64,000 nucleotides of DNA from Ypsolopha sequella (Eukaryota; Arthropoda; Insecta; Lepidoptera; Ypsolophidae): positions 27,852,069 through 27,916,068 of the forward strand of contig OW203993.1 in NCBI GenBank assembly GCA_934047225.1, read 5' to 3'. The notes under the pieces are model-generated. The model did no database searches. It had not been told where the DNA came from and saw nothing but the letters and a program-made list of their open reading frames with translations. Shown here piece by piece: positions 10,849 to 20,640 of the stretch. The position numbers and the translations under genes were made by a program. Position 1 is the first letter of the stretch. Each line of letters begins with the position of its first letter.

Positions 10849-12084
10849 TTAGGCGCCCTCATAATCGGTAGAGTTTATATATTTAGTTTCAGCATATTTT
10901 CGTGCAGGGCAAGTTTCGTCACCGGTTTTATGGTCATTTGGTTTTTTGAAGCGTAGACAAGTTGCACATACTGGTGTCTCGGCTTTCTAATTGCAGTCCG
11001 TAATGGTATGACCGAGCTGCCCACAATGACCGCACGTCGAATCTGTGTCTCGACAGTACTTAGCTGAATGACCATATTGCTGGCACTTATAACACCTGGA
11101 TACATATGTGAAGTCTCGCACTGGACAAGAGGTCCAGTTTAGGAAAACACGACGCTTAGATATAATAATGTTTCTTAAATTACCTGGTACCTCTAGAATA
11201 AAGTTACACGTCGGACCGTCTTTTTTGCCTGATTTGTGGCTTTTATTGATGGAACTCACAACAGACTCGCGTGTTGCGTTTGGAATCAGGTCAGCTAAAT
11301 TTTGCTCGTACAGACATTCCACAACTTCCTTGTCGCTTAAGTTGTTCGGAACACCAATAATAATGATCCTTGGTTTTCGTTTGTTGACGTCTGATACTGT
11401 TAATCCAGAAGTTGAGAATTTCTCCGATTGCTTGAGCTTCTGTATATCTTCTTTCCTTTCCGTGTTGATAATTCCACCGCCATTTTTCGTTTTTCGTACA
11501 CTACACACGTGAAGTTTCATTTCCTCAGGACAAATTATAGATTGGACTAAAGCTTTTGTGTCCTCACTGCTTGTTTCCTTATTTTTTGGGAATATAGCTA
11601 CGGAACTTAAATTGGATGGTCTGATTAGTTTATTACTGCCTTTTTTTGTAATTTCAGCAAAAGACAATGGCTCGGAAGTCTGCTTTTTTGATGCATCTTG
11701 AATTGAAACTTTGAGGTCTTGAATACTTTTCACCAAAACATCCTGTTCTCTTGTGTTCTGAATCGTGATATGGGCTGAAATGGCTTTTTGTTTTAAGGAT
11801 TGGTATTCAACTGCCATTTGGGACGTTCCGCCTGCAATTTTGCGGCACAGATTATGTATTTTCAGTTTTTGATCTGAATTCAATTTTCCCTCCGCGGAAA
11901 TGGAACAAACTTCATTTAAACAGTGTTCGATTGAGGTCATCCATTTCTGAATTTCCGGCGTCGAGATCACATCAATGGCTGGTACACTAGGGGCCCCGTC
12001 ATCCTCTGGACATGGAAGGGTTGGCGGAGGGCTCCTCCGAATCAAGGAGCTGCGGTTAAACGGGCTCTCTGCTGGGTTTGACAT
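10849..12084 (-). pseudogene. LINE ORF1: gag-like RNA-binding protein with zinc knuckles
   Basis: The frame starts MSNPAESPFNRSSLIRR. It has a helical middle part and an RNA-recognition-like segment (IIIIGVPNNLSDKEVVECL). Two CCHC knuckles follow: CYKCQQYGHSAKYC and CGHCGQLGHTITDC. Right after DCN comes TAG, and the same frame goes on KAETPVCATCLRF...ETCPARKYAE to TAA at 10849, giving a third Cys-rich motif. So the full protein is about 411 residues with one in-frame stop. In LINEs this protein coats the RNA. Confidence 0.8.
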
Positions 12085-12412
12085 TGTAATGTTAGATTAA
12101 ATGTCCATATTCATCACTCACTAGCACTCACGTATGACACACTTATTGCCAAATAATTGCTTACTCGTGAACTAGATTATTATTTAATGTGAACAAATAA
12201 AACTTATAAAACGCGACCGCACATGACGACGTCGCGCAAGCAAAAAAAAAAATGGAGGTTTTCTTTGGATTAATAGTTTGAGATAATACACATATTATTC
12301 AGTTTTTATTTACGAGTGACATTAAATCGAGATGACAAGAGACTAGTGATAATAAAGTTGGTAGACTAGCAACAACTCCAAGAAGATTTCATTCTAGCCA
12401 ACCTTATTATAA

Positions 12413-13009
12413 AATGATCGTACACCTCCTTTGCAGTTTCTGGCAACGCTTGCATACCGCGTAGTATATCATACTACCACCGTTTTAGCACGCTTAGCGC
12501 TACCACCGCGCACGTAAATGGTCGTAGCTCCCTTGTTTATTGGTCGATTGACTTGATTTAAAGTTAATTGTAATCCTGATTAATGCTGCAACATGCTTTA
12601 TTTCAAGCAAAAATTGCAAAATCCTGATATTTTGCGAGTTATCTAGAAAATAAAAAAGTGTTTTTTATTGAGAGGTTTGTTTTTTGTATTATCTTATTTT
12701 AATTAAGTTTTACATAAATCAATGTAGAAAGTTAGTTATTTTTCATTAAATGCACTTTAATTTGACACCTTTATCAAGTAAATCGGTCAAGTAGTTATCG
12801 AGCTACATCGCTGAACATTATAGGCCAGCCGCCATCTTTTTTACGTAATATCTACCCCCTCCACCACTGAGAGAGTCTACTACCGCACTGTTGGTATTAA
12901 GGAAAATGTGCCTAACAAGTACATACCGGTAGTAGGTATGTCCGAGATGAGTCCTACGAAAATCGTTATTTGAGCACTGTTTTAGAATTGGGTCCCGTAC
13001 TATACCATT
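12413..13009. other. AT-rich stretch with no recognised gene
   Basis: No open frame of note, no tandem array and no terminal repeat. A GC-richer patch near 12460-12530 (TACTACCACCG, then TTAGCGCTACCACCGCG) has a repeated ACCACCG word. I could not assign it. Confidence 0.4.
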
Positions 13010-13762
13010 TTTTTGATGTTCTTATTTTATTTGTCGTGTTTATTTTTATTTTTATTTCGCTCCGTTACAATGTAATGCTTACTCTAACACATAATGAAGA
13101 CCATGCTATTAACAAATAATATAGTGATATATATACAAGGTAACTTTTTGACCATCGTCCAAATTCATACTGGAGGCTTGGTAAGTGATCAGCATCATGA
13201 ATCGTTAACAGTTTTTGTGAAATTCGTATCATGAAATTTCGACTTCCCATAGTAATTTACGCCCAGTCCTGAGTGAATCACTACGGGGAGGCGAAATTTC
13301 GTTTTATGAATTTTACAAAAATCGTTATTGGTTCATGACGCTGATCACTTACCAAGGCTCAAGTATGAATTTGGACGATGTTCGAAAATTCACCTTGTAT
13401 ATATATTTTTTTTAACAATTATATATTATATATTGTAATTAAATGTAAGTTATGGGTAACTTAGCTGGAATAAAATAAATTTATTATTATTATTTCTTAA
13501 ATTTAACATGCACATTTATAAAGTGTTATTTATTTACCAGAATCAGATTCCCGAGGCCTCGCCCGCTTCTCCCCCACGCATTGCATTTGCGACTTCTGAG
13601 TCTCTGTTTCTAATCGCCATTTTTAAATTATATTCCCGAATTTTCCCGGTCCCGACTGACTGCCAGGGTGCTCTGGATGAGATGAGCAATGGCGTTATTT
13701 TCACGGCGAGCCGTGTAGTATGTACACAGCTGCCGGTATGCCTCGCCACAGCCACGACGGCG
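13010..13762 (-). pseudogene. Endogenous viral element copy 1: C-terminal remnant of an SF1 helicase
   Basis: The sequence from about 13541 to 13762 is closely similar to 24330-24535. On the minus strand it holds the last part of the viral-type helicase in broken frames, including the ARHTGS tail of motif VI and the CGEAYRQLC region. The copy ends abruptly near 13762, where the larger copy goes on towards motifs V to I. Similarity to the second copy extends on the other side through non-coding flank (about 13010-13500), so the unit was duplicated together with its flank. Confidence 0.65.
13136..13397. mobile_element. Long-arm palindromic MITE at a TA site
   Basis: Starts CAAGGTAACTTTTTGACCAT and ends with the diverged reverse complement ...AAATTCACCTTG, flanked by TA on both sides. 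The arms are about 105 bp with scattered mismatches, around a short centre near 13255-13290. The related segment at 24220-24250 has only a TA-rich run at this point, so it serves as the empty site. TA duplication suggests Tc1/mariner-type mobilisation. Confidence 0.8.
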
Positions 13763-14354
13763 CGGCGTCAGAGAATATAAAGTATTACTACGTAAAGAAG
13801 CAACACTCACCTCCCCGCGCGAGTTTATCGTCCCCCGCGGTCCCCCGCAAGTTATTGGCAAATCTGGAGGCAGGCAGAGCTCGAGTACCACTCGTTCGTT
13901 GCGCGCGTATTTTGTTTTGTGTTATTACGATATTGATTTTTGGCAATTATGTAATTTTGTAAGTTAAGTTTTTGCTCGTACATTATGTTACCGGCAAAAT
14001 CCGATTTAGGGACAAATTATTTTGCTTTGTTAGTTATATTGTTTGTTACATACAAGTGAAGCTAATAAAAGCGTGTTGAAAATCATCGGTGAAGCGTGGG
14101 TGTAAGAGTATTGACTATAAGCTGCACTTCACAGTTCATACTTAAAAGCACCTCTGACTCCTCTGAAAGGATTCATGTCGTGACATGACGAATATCACGA
14201 TGTTTAAATTTTACTCATATAAAATTCGCGCGTGCCACCGTTACAAAGTTGCGCCGTTGCGGCATCATAAAGGGAAGGGCCATTGATCCCATTTGGACAG
14301 ACGGGAAGTCGTTTGAAGTATTCGTCTAATTTACTTTTAAAGTAATGAAAAAGC
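13763..14354. other. Unassigned region before the SINE
   Basis: It opens with a GC-rich piece (to about 13910), then turns AT-rich. It has a polyadenylation-like AATAAA at about 14065. No protein similarity seen. The segment between the viral remnant breakpoint and the SINE could be another retroelement end, but no motif supports that. Confidence 0.3.
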
Positions 14355-14592
14355 GGCGTGGTAACTCAGGGGTAGAACGCTGGCCTCTCAATCTTGAGAT
14401 CCAGTTTCAATCCCCGGTCGGGCATGCACCAATGAGTTTTTCGGAATTTACATAATGTGCATAGTATTTGCTAATAGGTAGGTACTTACCACTTACTGAA
14501 CGGTGAAGGAAAACATCGGGAGGAAACCTGCATGTCCTAAAAAGCATGTATTTGTGCCCGAAGTACGGCGATAGAGCTCACCACCCAGCACG
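14355..14592 (+). mobile_element. tRNA-headed SINE, lepidopteran type
   Basis: The 5' part is tRNA-like: TGGTAACTCAGGGGTAG matches a pol III A box region, and GTTTCAATCCC a B box. The middle has GGTGAAGGAAAACATCGGG and GAGGAAACCTGCATG, words I recognise from very abundant lepidopteran SINE copies. It ends just before the poly(T) stretch that is the tail of the neighbouring minus-strand LINE. The B box deviates from consensus, so this copy is probably silent. Confidence 0.8.
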
Positions 14593-15457
14593 TTTTTTTT
14601 GTTTTTTTTTTAATGGATCCCACCGTAGTGGGACCCGGCTTATTGCCCACGAATTTTAACTTTCGTGCCGAATTTTAACTCTCGATAAAATATTTATGTA
14701 AAAAGTGACCCCGGATAAAGGGCTGGGACAGGGAGGGTGGGATCCTTCGTCCAGTTACACACAACCTTAAATAAATACAGTAAAAGTCTCTTTTTCTCTT
14801 TTGTGTACGTTATTCTTCTCTTTTTTTTTTTTTCTTATTTTCTTTTCTTTATTTCTTAATTTACTAACTTATACATTCTAATATATCTTCTTAATCTATT
14901 GGACGAAGGAGCCCTACCCTTAACAAAACTAAAGCCATATAACCTTATAAAAATCAGTAACTATTTACAATTAATTAATAATTATCGTTTATAATTTTAA
15001 AAACATTGAAGCATAAATTAAAAAGTTTACAAATTTAACAAAACATTAATATATCTGTTCAAAATACAATCAATTTAAAATAACAATAATTTAAAAACTG
15101 TGACAGTCGGTCATTTGTTACGGACTGCCGCTCTCCTCATCACTTTCTCCAGGAATCCTAGTAGGGTTGGCCTCTACCCTTAACAAAACTAAAGCCATAT
15201 AACCTTATAAAAATCAGTAACTATTTACAATTAATTAATAATTATCATTTATAATTTTAAAAACGTTGAAGCATAAATTAAAAAGTTTACAAATTTAACA
15301 AAACATTAATATATCTGTTCAAAATACAATCAATTTAAAATAACAATAATTTAAAAACTGTGACAGTCGGTCATTTGTTACGGACTGCCGCTCTCCTCAT
15401 CACTTTCTCCAGGAATCCTAGTAGGGTTGGCCTGTCTACTTTGTCCTGTAAGATCAC

Positions 15458-16133
15458 TGCAAAGGCCTTCCTTCCTGACGTAGCGATTGCGCATACGTCC
15501 TAAGGAAGGCCAAACTTAACCCCATACACGTGCAAGCCCTTACAGGGCATGGGGGGCTCGCATCGTACCTTTACCGCTTCAAGCTGAAGGACAGTCCAGC
15601 CTGCGTATGTGATCTTGATCAGGAGGAGACGATCTGGCACGTCGTATTCGATTGTCCGAGGTTCGGTCTGTGGAGGGCGGAACTGGAGGTGAAGATCGAA
15701 ATTTAACAAAACATTAATATATCTGTTCAAAATACAATCAATTTAAAATAACAATAATTTAAAAACTGTGACAGTCGGTCATTTGTTACGGACTGCCGCT
15801 CTCCTCATCACTTTCTCCAGGAATCCTAGTAGGGTTGGCCTGTCTACTTTGTCCTGTAAGATCACTGGCAGGTTGGCTTTATTGAATGCCATTTCGATCT
15901 TCACCTCCAGTTCCGCCCTCCACAGACCGAACCTCGGACAATCGAATACGACGTGCCAGATCGTCTCCTCCTGATCAGGATCACATACGCAGGCTGGACT
16001 GTCCTTCAGCTTGAAGCGGTGAAGGTACGATGCGAGCCCCCCATGCCCTGTAAGGGCTTGCACGTGTATGGGGTTAAGTTTGGCCTTCCTTAGGACAGTA
16101 TGCGCAATCGCTACGTCAGGAAGGAAGGCCTTT
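15458..16133. repeat. Inverted repeat of about 245 bp arms inside the LINE
   Basis: The plus strand at 15470-15700 (AAGGCCTTCCTTCCTGACG onward) is the reverse complement of 15889-16130. A spacer of about 190 bp contains another copy of the element's 3' end. The arms differ at few positions, for example a short loss near 15496. The minus-strand frame at 15500-15730 is the shadow of this flip and not a gene. Confidence 0.85.
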
Positions 16134-17772
16134 GTAACCCCTTGTAACTGGAGGACTCGTATCGCCCTTGCCACTGTTGAACATCGCGTATCGTCCTTCT
16201 CAGGTAGGAGAGAGGGACAGCGTCGTAGTCGGCCGCCGTTTTCCTGCGGAGGGCGGCATCTTTGGCGAGCTCGTCCGCCCGCTCATTGCCGGCAGTCCCC
16301 ATATGCGCCCGCAACCAGAAGAGCCGTACGTCACGGCCCTCCATGCGGATTTGACGCACGCACTGCTCAATGCCGTGAGCCAAGGGGTGCAGGAGCGCCC
16401 GGCTTTTGAGCAGGTCCAGCGAGGACCTCGAGTCACTTAAAATGTTGACAAGTGGCTCCTCGCTGTCTTTGACCTGCTCCACGGCTCTGAGCAGAGCGTA
16501 CATCTCCGACTGGAAGACCGTGCAGTAGGGCTCCAGACGGAACTTCGAGTGCCTGGTCTCTCTGCCGTCTGACCACCACGTCAAGGCTGCACCCACCTTC
16601 CCCTGTATCTTACTGCCATCAGTAAAGATACAGGGGCCAGCGATTTGGTGAGCCTCGACTGTTGCCGGCTCGAGATCGTCCACGCACTCGAAGTTCAGTG
16701 ACTGCCTAATGGCAGGATGTGGGAACCGCCCCCAAGGAACGCGCAGTTCTACAGGTCTGTCGGCTGGAATCTGGTCGATTCTCGCTCCTCGCTTTGCCCT
16801 GTATAGACTTGCCGCCTCCTGAACTCGGAGGTCAAGGGGGAGTACATCCGCCAGTACCAAAGCCGATGATAGAGACACCGTGCGGTACGCCTTGCAGAGT
16901 TTTTGCGCGAACCCCCGCTGCAGAGACTCTAATTGATTTTTAATCATTAGCTTCTCGGCAGCCGGAGCCCACACACTCGCGGCGTACAGCACGATAGGCT
17001 CTATCACCGAGACATAGATGGTTCTGATGACCTCTCGGTTCAAACCCCAACTCACTCTGGCAGCACAAGCCAGCTGCTTGTAGATGTCAGTGACTTTTCT
17101 ACAAACAGCCGATACGTGTGCGTTAAAGGTGAGCTTGTTATCTATAATAACACCCAGCAGGCGGATTTTCTGCACTAGCGGCAGGACCTGTCCATCCATG
17201 CTGATGACTGGAGGATCAAACTTCAGCTTCCGCGTCAGCACCATTGCAAACGTTTTGTGCGGTGCGAATTTCAGCTTGTTTTTGAGCCCCCAGTCTAGCA
17301 CGGTCTGAAGGGCCGCGTTTGCTCTCGCCTGAAGGGGGGGGGATTGATGAACCGGAGATCACCAGCGCCACGTCGTCCGCAAAGGCCTGGCAGTGCACTC
17401 CTTCCTGCTCCAGATCTACGAACAGGTTGTCGAGAATAAGGTTCCAACAAGTGGGTCCAGCTATTGAGCCTTGGACGTGTGTCCTTGTTGGTCCCCTTTT
17501 CCCAACACTCCCTTGCGAAATTGACCTTGACCTTACGGTCCTCCAAATAGGAGGCGACAAGTCCATAAATGTTGGCAGGGCACTTATGAGCGAGGAGCTG
17601 GGTCTTTAAAGCCGGCCACCAAGCATTGTCGAAGGCTCCCTCTATGTCCAGTGAGATCATGATAACGATTTTCCGACTCTGTATTTCAGAGCGGACATGT
17701 CTCACGAGGTCATATAGGTAGTCCTCGGTGCTTTTTTGTGGCATGAAGCCATGCTGCCTAGTGCTCATTTTT
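15779..17772 (-). pseudogene. R1-type LINE ORF2 C-terminal half: reverse transcriptase and RNase H
   Basis: Three frames follow one another. The first (17772-17510) has STRQHGFMPQKSTEDYLYDL and the RT A motif SLDIEGAFDNAWW. The second (17500-17330) has GSIAGPTCWNLILDNL and the catalytic QAFADDVALVISG. The third (17301-16111) has the thumb region, then an RNase H domain with FTDGSKIQGK, SEMYALLRAVE, ILSDSRSSLDLL and GNERADELAKDAA. The last frame (16174-15779) carries a Cys/His finger (CVCDPDQEETIWHVVFDC) typical of R1-clade C-termini. Two or more frameshifts inactivate it. RNase H would remove the RNA strand during insertion. Confidence 0.85.
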
Positions 17773-18100
17773 TTATGAAGACAATAACAAGAACAACAAC
17801 GAAAATAAAATAAAAGAATTTGAAATGAAAATAAAAATAAAAAATAAAAATAAAAAATGAAAATAAAAAATGAAAATAAAAATAAAGGTAAAGAGAAAGA
17901 TAAAAATAAAAATAAAAATAAATAAAATAAAATACTTATAATAGAATAAAAATACAAAATATATAAATATAACTTAAATTATTGTTATAATTATGTTAAT
18001 AAAATATTTTTATAAAACACCGTTCAACGGCCTTTTTTATTTTTTATATATATGTTTTACTTCATATAAATACAAACATTTAAATGGTTTTAGTCGCTAT
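17773..18100. other. A-rich low-complexity spacer
   Basis: The plus strand is made largely of AAATAAAAAT-type repeats from about 17790 to 17960. The minus frame over it is Phe/Leu/Tyr-rich by composition only. It separates the truncated LINE from the 3' end of the Penelope-like element. Confidence 0.6.
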
Positions 18101-18101
18101 A

Positions 18102-18130
18102 TTTCGACCCCTCTGTGGGGCCGTCATCAG
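18102..18130 (-). ncRNA. Hammerhead-ribozyme-like core in the 3' repeat of the Penelope-like element
   Basis: Read on the minus strand: CTGATGA, then a strong hairpin (CGGCCCC, loop ACAGA, GGGGTCG), then AAA, the last G of the stem also giving GAAA. CTGANGA, stem II and GAAA are the conserved core of hammerhead ribozymes, which are reported in long-terminal-repeat-like ends of Penelope elements. There is one more base on the 5' side of stem II than in the standard fold. Stems I and III are not clear. It lies about 500 bp downstream of the element's stop codon. Confidence 0.45.
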
Positions 18131-18388
18131 GCGAATAGGAAAAAATATTATATGACATATATGTATAGGTATTTGAAGTAAGAAAACCGCTGACATCTAT
18201 TGATATAAAAAAGTATACTATAAATCATGAACCAGACTTTTTGAGGGAGAATTTGGTCAGCCGGCGCTAGGTGGCGTTATCATACAGAGTGCTCCGATTC
18301 TGAATATTTTGTAATATAAAAAAATAAATATAAAAAAAAAAAAAAAAAAATAATAATAATAATAATAATAAACCGTAAATTTGGATTT

Positions 18389-18659
18389 GTCAGTGAGTCA
18401 AGTCAGTCAGTTAGTCAGTCAGTCAGTCAGTCAGTCAGTCAGTCAGTCAGTCAGTCAGTCAGTCAGTCAGTCAGTCAGTCAGTCAGTCAGTCAGTCAGTC
18501 AGTCAGTCAGTCAGTCAGTCAGTCAGTCAGTCAGTCAGTCAGTCAGTCAGTCAGTCAGTCAGTCAGTCAGTCAGTCAGTCAGTCAGTCAGTCAGTCAGTC
18601 AGTCAGTCAGTCAGTCAGTCAGTCAGTCAGTCAGTCAGTCAGTCAGTCAGTCAGTCAGT
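18389..18659 (-). repeat. (CTGA)n microsatellite, over 60 units
   Basis: The plus strand reads AGTC repeats, pure from about 18413 to 18659 with two variant units on the left. On the minus strand the first TGA of the array is the stop codon of the Penelope-like protein. The plus-strand frame of Ser-Val-Ser-Gln repeats over it is an artefact of the 4-bp unit. Confidence 0.95.
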
Positions 18660-20640
18660 GTTGTTTGTTCAGTCCAGGTCCATAATGAGCTCCAAGTGAC
18701 CATATGAATGATGTCTCCCATGTCCGTAATTCAATGTCGGTTAATGGAGGTGTGAATGATTTAATGATACGTAGGGTGAAACAGTCGTTAAAGGTCTGGT
18801 TGTGGAGTCGCGTGTGTGTAGGTATGGGAAGAATGTTGTTTGGTATGCGATCTGCTGTGTGTCGGTGTTGGTTCATTCGTTTGTGTATTGGGTTCTTGGT
18901 TTCACCTACGTAGAATGCCGGGCAATGACGGCATTCTAGTAGGTAAATGCAGTTGCTGGTTTTGCATGATGTATTAGGCTGTGTTTTGTATGTGTTTGAT
19001 GTGTGGTGAGTGTTGATATGTGTAGCTGTGTTAATAATGGGACATGTTTTGCACCGAGGTTGTCGGCAAGGAGCTGTACCAGGTGATGAGTTGATGAGGT
19101 TGATGGGTTGTGTTGTTTTTGTTTTACTGAATATGTGTCTGAGGTTTTGGTTTTGTCTGTAACAAATTTTTGGATTAGCGGGTAGTAGATTTTGGGTTTC
19201 GTTGTGTTGTCTGAGAATTGGCAGGGATTCTTTAATAAGTGATCTGAGTTTGTGACTGCCGTGGAAGTAAGTGGTGATGAGACGTGTTTGGTTGGTTGTG
19301 TTTATGTTCTTGTTTTGTCTGTAAAAGTGTGGTCTGTGGTGTAAGTGTTTTTGGAGAAAGTGGTTTGGATAGTTTCGTTTGGAGAGAGCATTGTGGATTT
19401 TGTAATGGTAGTAATTAAGTGCATTTTGATTGTTGCAAATTCGGTGTCCGCGGAGTGAAAGTGAATATGGTATTGATTTTTTAATGTGAGCTGGATGGCA
19501 GCTATTGAAGTCCAAATATTGCAGTTTGTTAGTTGGTTTGAAGTGTACAGCGGTCTGGATGTGGTTGTTTTCGTCAATGGAAATGTCTACGTCTAGGAAT
19601 GTAATTTTGTCAGCTGAGATGATGTGGGTGAATTTCAGTGAGCTGCAGTCGTTAAGTCGGTTTAGAAAAAGTGTCAATGATTCACTGTTGTGCGGCCAGA
19701 TCATGAAAATATCGTCGATAAATCTTTTCCAAATAATGGGCTGCAACGGTTCCGAGGCTAAAAAGTTGGTTTCTATGGACGACATGAAAATATTTGCATA
19801 GCTTGGAGCCACCCGGGTCCCCATGGCTGTACCTTTTGTTTGATGATAAAATTTGTGTTCGAAACTGAAGAAGTTGTTTTTTAGTATTATTTCGGAAAGT
19901 TTAATAATGAAGTTTGTGGACGGTTGATGTGGTAATGCACGGTAATTTAGAGCAGTGCGCAGGGATGAGAGGCCAGCGTCGTGAGGAATATTGGTATAGA
20001 GAGAGACAACGTCTATGGTCACTAGTAGATATTTTGTATTTGAAGGCAGTTGTATAGAGTGAATGATTTCGAGGAAGTGTTTTGTATCTTTTATGTATGA
20101 TGGAATGGTTTTTATGAGTGGCTGGAGGTGAAAATCTACAAATGCTGATATATTTTCGGTTGGTGCGTTGTATGATGCTACAATTGGCCGTCCTGGGTTG
20201 TTTTGTTTATGTACTTTCGGTAGCATATAGAAGTGAGGTGTCCTAGGGTGGCTCGGCAGCATTAGTGTCATGTCAGCTTCGGAAAGACCTTCTGTCGCGC
20301 CATCTGTGTCCAACGTACTCTTGATAATTTCAATGACCTGGTCGCATGGATCACTTGGAGCTGGCGAGTAAAATGTCAGGTTGTTTAGCTGTCTGTGTCC
20401 TTCATTGATATAGTCAGTTTTGTCCATGATTACCGTCGCGGAGCCCTTATCAGCGGGTAAAATAATTATGTTCTCGTTGTTTTTTAATTTGTTCAGAGAA
20501 TGTCTTTCAGTTTGTGTCAAATTTTCGGTTTGGTCTTGTAAATTGTTGATGTAGTTGTCATCAGATAATTTGGCGAAAATGTTGGTTAGGAATATTTCTA
20601 GCGGGTGATTTGGAGGTAGTTGCGGTGGTTCATTTAACGA
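18655..20640 (-). CDS. Penelope-like retroelement protein: reverse transcriptase plus GIY-YIG endonuclease
   Basis: The open frame from TTG/ATG near 20520 is 621 residues, and similarity to the family continues in the same frame up to about 20640 (PALQKFKPNSLNEPP), where tandem repeats begin. Motifs: FYMLPKVHK at residue 97, YLLVTIDVVSLYTNIPH at 164, TAMGTRVAPSYANIFM at 231, catalytic WKRFIDDIFMIWP at 264. The C-terminal nuclease has CIYLLECRHCPAFYVGETKN and KRMNQHRH. The frame has no stop in its conserved part. The N-terminal start is uncertain because of the repeats. This is the best-preserved coding retroelement here apart from the BEL one. Confidence 0.85.
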   Translation of the reverse strand, partial: SLNEPPQLPPNHPLEIFLTNIFAKLSDDNYINNLQDQTENLTQTERHSLNKLKNNENIIILPADKGSATVIMDKTDYINEGHRQLNNLTFYSPAPSDPCDQVIEIIKSTLDTDGATEGLSEADMTLMLPSHPRTPHFYMLPKVHKQNNPGRPIVASYNAPTENISAFVDFHLQPLIKTIPSYIKDTKHFLEIIHSIQLPSNTKYLLVTIDVVSLYTNIPHDAGLSSLRTALNYRALPHQPSTNFIIKLSEIILKNNFFSFEHKFYHQTKGTAMGTRVAPSYANIFMSSIETNFLASEPLQPIIWKRFIDDIFMIWPHNSESLTLFLNRLNDCSSLKFTHIISADKITFLDVDISIDENNHIQTAVHFKPTNKLQYLDFNSCHPAHIKKSIPYSLSLRGHRICNNQNALNYYHYKIHNALSKRNYPNHFLQKHLHHRPHFYRQNKNINTTNQTRLITTYFHGSHKLRSLIKESLPILRQHNETQNLLPANPKICYRQNQNLRHIFSKTKTTQPINLINSSPGTAPCRQPRCKTCPIINTATHINTHHTSNTYKTQPNTSCKTSNCIYLLECRHCPAFYVGETKNPIHKRMNQHRHTADRIPNNILPIPTHTRLHNQTFNDCFTLRIIKSFTPPLTDIELRTWETSFIWSLGAHYGPGLNKQH

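Larger units (their letters stand above)
7074..12251 (-). mobile_element. Two-ORF LINE (Jockey/CR1-like), nearly full length
   Basis: The element lies on the minus strand. Its 3' end has an AATAAA signal and a CTTT-type tail (7074-7095). The 5' leader runs from 12251 to the ORF1 start at 12084. A short ATGG duplication at both junctions fits target-primed insertion. It holds ORF1 (gag-like), ORF2 (endonuclease plus reverse transcriptase) and a solo LTR inside ORF2. The clade call is by general resemblance only. Confidence 0.85.
5850..12412 (-). mobile_element. Internally deleted copia element, split by a LINE in its 5' LTR
   Basis: The 3' LTR is at 5850-6026 and the internal remnant at 6030-7050. 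The 5' LTR is cut into 7054-7073 and 12252-12412. The 5' LTR directly abuts the integrase remnant, so the leader, gag and protease were deleted. The host LTR sequence at 5860-5880 serves as the unoccupied version of the LINE insertion site. Confidence 0.8.
14593..17772 (-). mobile_element. R1-type LINE, 5'-truncated and rearranged
   Basis: The poly(A) tail is read on the minus strand at about 14611-14593. The coding part starts inside the reverse transcriptase at about 17772, next to an A-rich low-complexity stretch. The 3' region is scrambled. A 260-bp block is directly repeated (14915-15174 and 15175-15434). A third copy of its end lies at about 15703-15870. The piece 15458-15702 is an inverted copy of about 15889-16133. 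These changes look like template switching or repair after insertion. Confidence 0.8.

Noticed and set aside
15500..15730. Separate 76-residue gene
   Set aside because: It is the antisense of the inverted LINE piece.
17789..17957. Phe/Leu-rich membrane-like N-terminus in front of the LINE reverse transcriptase
   Set aside because: It is the complement of an AAATAAAAAT-rich tract next to the truncation point, not a real membrane segment.
18381..18707. A 108-residue Ser-Val-Ser-Gln repeat protein
   Set aside because: It is the translation of an AGTC microsatellite in a frame without stops; the array belongs to the 3' side of the Penelope-like gene on the other strand.
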